Source: an uncultured Acetobacteraceae bacterium
GTDB taxonomy: Bacteria; Pseudomonadota; Alphaproteobacteria; Acetobacterales; Acetobacteraceae
NCBI GenBank assembly: GCA_943912335.1
Contig: CALTUD010000023.1
Span: forward strand, 6,868 to 70,867
Length of the DNA: 64,000 nucleotides
Direction of reading: 5' to 3'
The translations under genes and the position numbers were made by a program. Below, one piece after another: positions 61,239 through 64,000 of this stretch (position 1 is the stretch's first letter; each line of letters opens with the position of its first letter). The notes beneath the pieces are model-generated. The model had not been told where the DNA came from. It was given only the letters and a program-made list of their open reading frames with translations, and did no database searches.

Positions 61239-62168
61239 TCAGGAGAAGCTGGTGCGGTAGGTGCGGGGCTGCTCGCGCGGCCAGAGCCAGGCCGCGCCGC
61301 GCACGCCCGAGCTGTCGCCGTGGATGTTGGGCAGGATCGGCGTGGTGCATTGCGGGCTGATCACATGCTTCGCCATCAGCGGCGGCACCTGGCTGTAGAG
61401 GTGCTTCATGTTCGACAGACCGCCGCCCAGCACGATCACGTGCGGGTCGAGGATGTTGATGATCTGCGCCAGACCGCGCGCCAGACGTTCGGCATGACGG
61501 TTCAGCGCCGCGATCGCCTTCTCCTCGCCCGCCTCGGCGCGGCCGGGGATCGAGGACGCGTCGCGATGGCCGGGGCCGTCGCAATCCTCGGCCAGGGCGG
61601 AGCCGCACAGATAGCGCTCGGCGCAGCCGTGATTGCCGCAGAAGCAGGCGATGCCCGGGGTCTCGTCCGGCTTCGGCCACGGCAGCGGGGTGTGGCCCCA
61701 TTCGCCGGCAATGGAATGACGGCCGATCAGCACGCGCTCGTTCACCACGATTCCGCCGCCGACGCCCGTGCCGAGAATGACGCCGAACACGATCTGGTTG
61801 CCAGCGCCCGCGCCGTCCACCGCCTCGCTCAGGGCGAAGCAGTTGGCGTCGTTCTCCACCCGCACTTCCCGCTCCAGCGTCGCGGATAGGTCGCGTGCGA
61901 ACGGACGGCCGTTGAGCCAGGTGGAATTGGCGTTCTTCACCAGCCCGGTATCGGGGCTGACCGCCCCCGGAATGCCCACGCCGACGGTGGCGGTGCCGCC
62001 CTGGCTTTGTTCCACCGATTCGACCAGTTCACGGATCGCCCGGATCGACGCGTCGTATTCGAGCGGATTGGCCACGCGCTTGCGCATGGTTTCCTTGCCG
62101 TCGTTGCCGATGGCCACGATCTCGATCTTGGTTCCGCCGAAATCGATCCCGACCCGGAAATCAGCCAT
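61239..62168 (-). CDS. ROK family sugar kinase (fructokinase/N-acylhexosamine kinase type)
   Basis: A 309-residue ROK kinase. ATP motif VGIDFGGTKIEI at 5-16, sugar site VRVENDANCFALSEA and GVILGTGVGGGIV, and zinc motif GIACFCGNHGCAERYLCG (three Cys plus His). Relatives are fructokinases (Mak). GAGG precedes the ATG. Starts the ROK-esterase-DUF1697 unit; divergent from tusA (42 bp). Confidence 0.92.
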   Translation of the reverse strand: MADFRVGIDFGGTKIEIVAIGNDGKETMRKRVANPLEYDASIRAIRELVESVEQSQGGTATVGVGIPGAVSPDTGLVKNANSTWLNGRPFARDLSATLEREVRVENDANCFALSEAVDGAGAGNQIVFGVILGTGVGGGIVVNERVLIGRHSIAGEWGHTPLPWPKPDETPGIACFCGNHGCAERYLCGSALAEDCDGPGHRDASSIPGRAEAGEEKAIAALNRHAERLARGLAQIINILDPHVIVLGGGLSNMKHLYSQVPPLMAKHVISPQCTTPILPNIHGDSSGVRGAAWLWPREQPRTYRTSFS

Positions 62169-62210
62169 CTGCGCCTCGCAAGCCCTACTGGAGGGGTTTA
62201 TGATGGATGG

Positions 62211-62525
62211 ATGCCCCTTTCTCCAAGCCAGGCTCCATCGCCAGCGCAACAATCAGCGCCGAAAGCCGCCGTCGGCGAAACGCTGCTCGACGTCAAGGGG
62301 CTGAGCTGTCCTTTGCCGGTTCTTCGCGCAAATAGAATGCTACGAAGCATGAAACCGGGCGAGAAGCTGCGCGTGCTTGCGACCGACCGCGCCTCGGTGG
62401 CCGATTTCCACGCCTTCTGTCGCGAGACCGGCCACGCCCTGGTCGCGTTCGGCGAGGAAGGGGGCACCTTCAGCTTCGTGCTGCGCCGCCGCCCGGACCA
62501 GGAGCCGTCCACCCCGCCTGCCTGA
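62211..62525 (+). CDS. tusA: TusA/SirA family sulfur carrier
   Basis: A 104-residue sulfur-carrier protein. The CPxP motif reads LSCPLPVLRA with Cys33, preceded by ETLLDVKG; the remainder (LRVLATDRASVADFHAFCRETGH) is the two-layer alpha/beta fold. A disordered Pro/Ser/Gln N-tail of about 20 residues is added. It passes sulfur for tRNA thiolation or other paths. Confidence 0.9.
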   Translation: MPLSPSQAPSPAQQSAPKAAVGETLLDVKGLSCPLPVLRANRMLRSMKPGEKLRVLATDRASVADFHAFCRETGHALVAFGEEGGTFSFVLRRRPDQEPSTPPA

Positions 62526-62697
62526 GCCGCGTCAGCGCCCGTTCCCGGGGCCATGGTTTGTCGCACGGTTTGCTCCGCCGCCCGGTTTGGCGGTAATCCG
62601 TGCGCGTGCCATGCGGCCCGATCCGGACCGTGCGGCGACGCCGTGATCCGCCCGTTTCTCCGACCCTTTTTCTCCAACCCTGGCGCCAGGAGCCACC

Positions 62698-62946
62698 ATG
62701 TCCGATTCCGCGCCGCCGAACCCGGTTCCGCTCGATCTCTCCTTCGAGGACGCTCTGGGCGAGCTGGAACGCATCGTGCGGGGTCTCGAGGGCGGTCAGC
62801 AGAAGCTGGAAGACGCGATCACCGCCTATGAGCGCGGCGCCGAGCTGCGCCGCCACTGCGAGGCCAAGCTCAGCGAGGCGGAGGCCCGCGTGCAGGCGAT
62901 CGTGGAACGGGCCGACGGCGCGCTGGCAACCAAGACGATCGACTGA
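62698..62946 (+). CDS. xseB: Exodeoxyribonuclease VII small subunit
   Basis: An 82-residue helical subunit; wording SFEDALGELERIVRGLEGGQQKLEDAITAYERGAELRRHCEAKL is diagnostic. Several copies wrap XseA (45.5 kb). Head of the xseB-ispA-dxs unit. The 172 bp before it hold no recognisable feature. Confidence 0.96.
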   Translation: MSDSAPPNPVPLDLSFEDALGELERIVRGLEGGQQKLEDAITAYERGAELRRHCEAKLSEAEARVQAIVERADGALATKTID

Positions 62947-62961
62947 ACGGACCGAACGCGC

Positions 62962-63921
62962 GTGATCCATACCACCCCGACCGGCATTCCCTCCGGCGAT
63001 GCCGTGCCCGAAGCGTCCGCCGTCGCCGGCGCTGCGCGCCCTATCAAGCAGATCCTGGCCGAGCGCGCCGGGCTGATCGAGACCGCGATCGACCGGCTGC
63101 TGCCGCCCGTCTCCGGCGGCGAGGCCCGCGTGGTCGACGCGATGCGCTACGCCACGCTGGGCGGCGGCAAGCGCTTCCGCGGCTTCCTCGCCACCGAAGT
63201 GGCGGCGTTGTTCGGTGCTTCCCAGGACGGCGCGCTGCGCGTGGCCGCCTCGGTCGAGATGCTGCACGCCTATTCGCTGGTGCATGACGACCTGCCGGCG
63301 ATGGACGACGACGATCTGCGTCGCGGCCAGCCGTCCACGCACAGGAAATTCGACGAGGCGACCGCCATCCTGGCCGGCGACGCCTTGCAGACCGAGGCCT
63401 TCGCGATCCTGGCCGATCCGGCCACCCATGCCGATCCGGAGGCCCGGATCGCCCTGGTCGCCGCGCTGGCCGATGCGTCCGGCGCCGCCGGCATGGTCGG
63501 CGGTCAGATGATCGACATGGAAGGCGAAGGCCGCGCCCTGGCGCTGCCGGAGGTGGAACGCCTCCATGCGCTCAAGACCGGACGCCTGATCCGCTATGCC
63601 GCCGAAGCCGGCGCGATCCTGGGCCGCGCCTCGCTCGCCGATCGTGACGCCATCGCCTTCTACGGACGCGATCTCGGCGCCGCCTTCCAGGTGGCGGACG
63701 ACGTGCTGGACGCGACCGAGACCGCGGAACAGCTCGGCAAGACGGCCGGCAAGGATGCCGAAGCCGGCAAATCCACGTTCGTCGCCCTGCTGGGCATCGA
63801 CGGCGCCCGCGCCGAAGCGGACCGTCTGGCGCAACGCGCGACCGATTTCCTGTCCGGTTTCGGCGCCGGTGCGGACGGCCTGCGCGCGCTGGCGCGCTAC
63901 GTGGTCGAGCGTCGGAACTGA
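62962..63921 (+). CDS. ispA: Polyprenyl (farnesyl) diphosphate synthase
   Basis: A 319-residue isoprenyl synthase. First Asp-rich motif DDLPAMDDDD at 109-118, preceded by LHAYSLVH as in bacterial FPP synthases; second DDVLD near 247; GGGKRFR and KTG (LKTGRLIRYA) bind diphosphate. Makes C15 farnesyl diphosphate from IPP and DMAPP. GTG start 15 bp after xseB; about 25 extra N-terminal residues. dxs follows by 15 bp. Confidence 0.95.
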   Translation: MIHTTPTGIPSGDAVPEASAVAGAARPIKQILAERAGLIETAIDRLLPPVSGGEARVVDAMRYATLGGGKRFRGFLATEVAALFGASQDGALRVAASVEMLHAYSLVHDDLPAMDDDDLRRGQPSTHRKFDEATAILAGDALQTEAFAILADPATHADPEARIALVAALADASGAAGMVGGQMIDMEGEGRALALPEVERLHALKTGRLIRYAAEAGAILGRASLADRDAIAFYGRDLGAAFQVADDVLDATETAEQLGKTAGKDAEAGKSTFVALLGIDGARAEADRLAQRATDFLSGFGAGADGLRALARYVVERRN

Positions 63922-63936
63922 TCGGGGGAACCGGAT

Positions 63937-64000
63937 ATGAGCACTTCGAAATACCCCTTATTGGACCGTGTTTCGTCGCCGCTGGATCTTCGCAATTTGA
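63937..64000 (+). CDS. dxs: 1-deoxy-D-xylulose-5-phosphate synthase, first 21 codons
   Basis: The frame from 63937 reads MSTSKYPLLDRVSSPLDLR and runs off the right edge. PLLDRVxxPxDLRxL is the usual Dxs N-terminus, and xseB-ispA-dxs is a common order. GGGGGA lies nine bases upstream. Dxs would make DXP from pyruvate and glyceraldehyde 3-phosphate, first step of the MEP path. Confidence 0.85.
   Translation, partial: MSTSKYPLLDRVSSPLDLRNL

Overview
The window (about 67% G+C) reads as the chromosome of an alphaproteobacterium, most likely of the family Acetobacteraceae (acetic acid bacteria and relatives). Reasons: gcrA and eipB (alphaproteobacterial cell-cycle and envelope genes), the purC-purS-purQ-purL-bolA-grxD block, dac/map/ggt next to clpS-clpA, and short A+T-rich double-hairpin intergenic repeats of a kind I associate with this family. 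The genus cannot be fixed from sequence alone. I see no tRNA, rRNA, CRISPR array, insertion sequence, prophage or plasmid replication gene; this is core chromosome with small accessory genes between housekeeping operons. Layout: 1-2.2 kb, a leftward sulfur operon (XRE regulator, mercaptopyruvate-type sulfurtransferase, cystathionine beta-lyase cut by the window edge). 2.4-9 kb, envelope and unknown genes (AI-2E-type permease, EEP-fold phosphodiesterase, cardiolipin synthase, YraN, and a DUF1800/DUF1501 pair whose second member has a Tat signal). 8.7-16.3 kb, a leftward purine cluster (purB, NRDE protein, purC, purS, a secreted four-cysteine Rap1a/Tai-like protein, purQ, purL) that continues into bolA and the monothiol glutaredoxin grxD; successive starts and stops from purC to purL overlap by four bases. 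16.4-25 kb, TerC protein, gamma-glutamyltransferase, methionine aminopeptidase, DD-carboxypeptidase and the ClpS-ClpA pair. 25-34 kb, PPK2 kinase with a short-chain dehydrogenase and a 99-residue protein in one overlapping unit, YqgE, a Gly/Met-rich exported protein, a YfhO-like membrane protein, a HAD hydrolase, pyrD, and a two-gene unit with a degenerate S24-type regulator. 34-41.4 kb, dnaB followed directly by two glycosyltransferases, and gmk-hldE-AGE epimerase. 41.5-47.3 kb, a TonB-dependent receptor with a structured leader, purD and xseA. 47.3-52.6 kb, NYN protein, DUF3465-like protein, a rightward operon of four small envelope genes, gcrA and RNase D. 52.7-64 kb, aspS, tam, a serine beta-lactamase-like enzyme with a foreign repeat block inserted, eipB, an amino-acid permease with a coupled 55-residue protein, DUF1697, an HSL-type esterase, a ROK sugar kinase, tusA, and xseB-ispA-dxs (dxs cut by the right edge). 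How the genes fit together: nucleotide synthesis (purB/C/S/Q/L/D, pyrD, gmk), isoprenoid precursors (dxs, ispA), LPS heptose and surface sugars (hldE, GT61, GT-D-like protein), envelope upkeep (cls, Dac, EipB, YciB-like, lipoprotein), proteolysis (ClpSA), Fe-S trafficking (BolA/Grx4) and sulfur handling (sseA, metC, tusA). The most unusual items are a pair of about 115-bp double-hairpin repeats between convergent genes with conserved arms and unrelated centres, the repeat-interrupted beta-lactamase, the exported protein inside the purine operon, and the operator/terminator-like leader of the TonB receptor.
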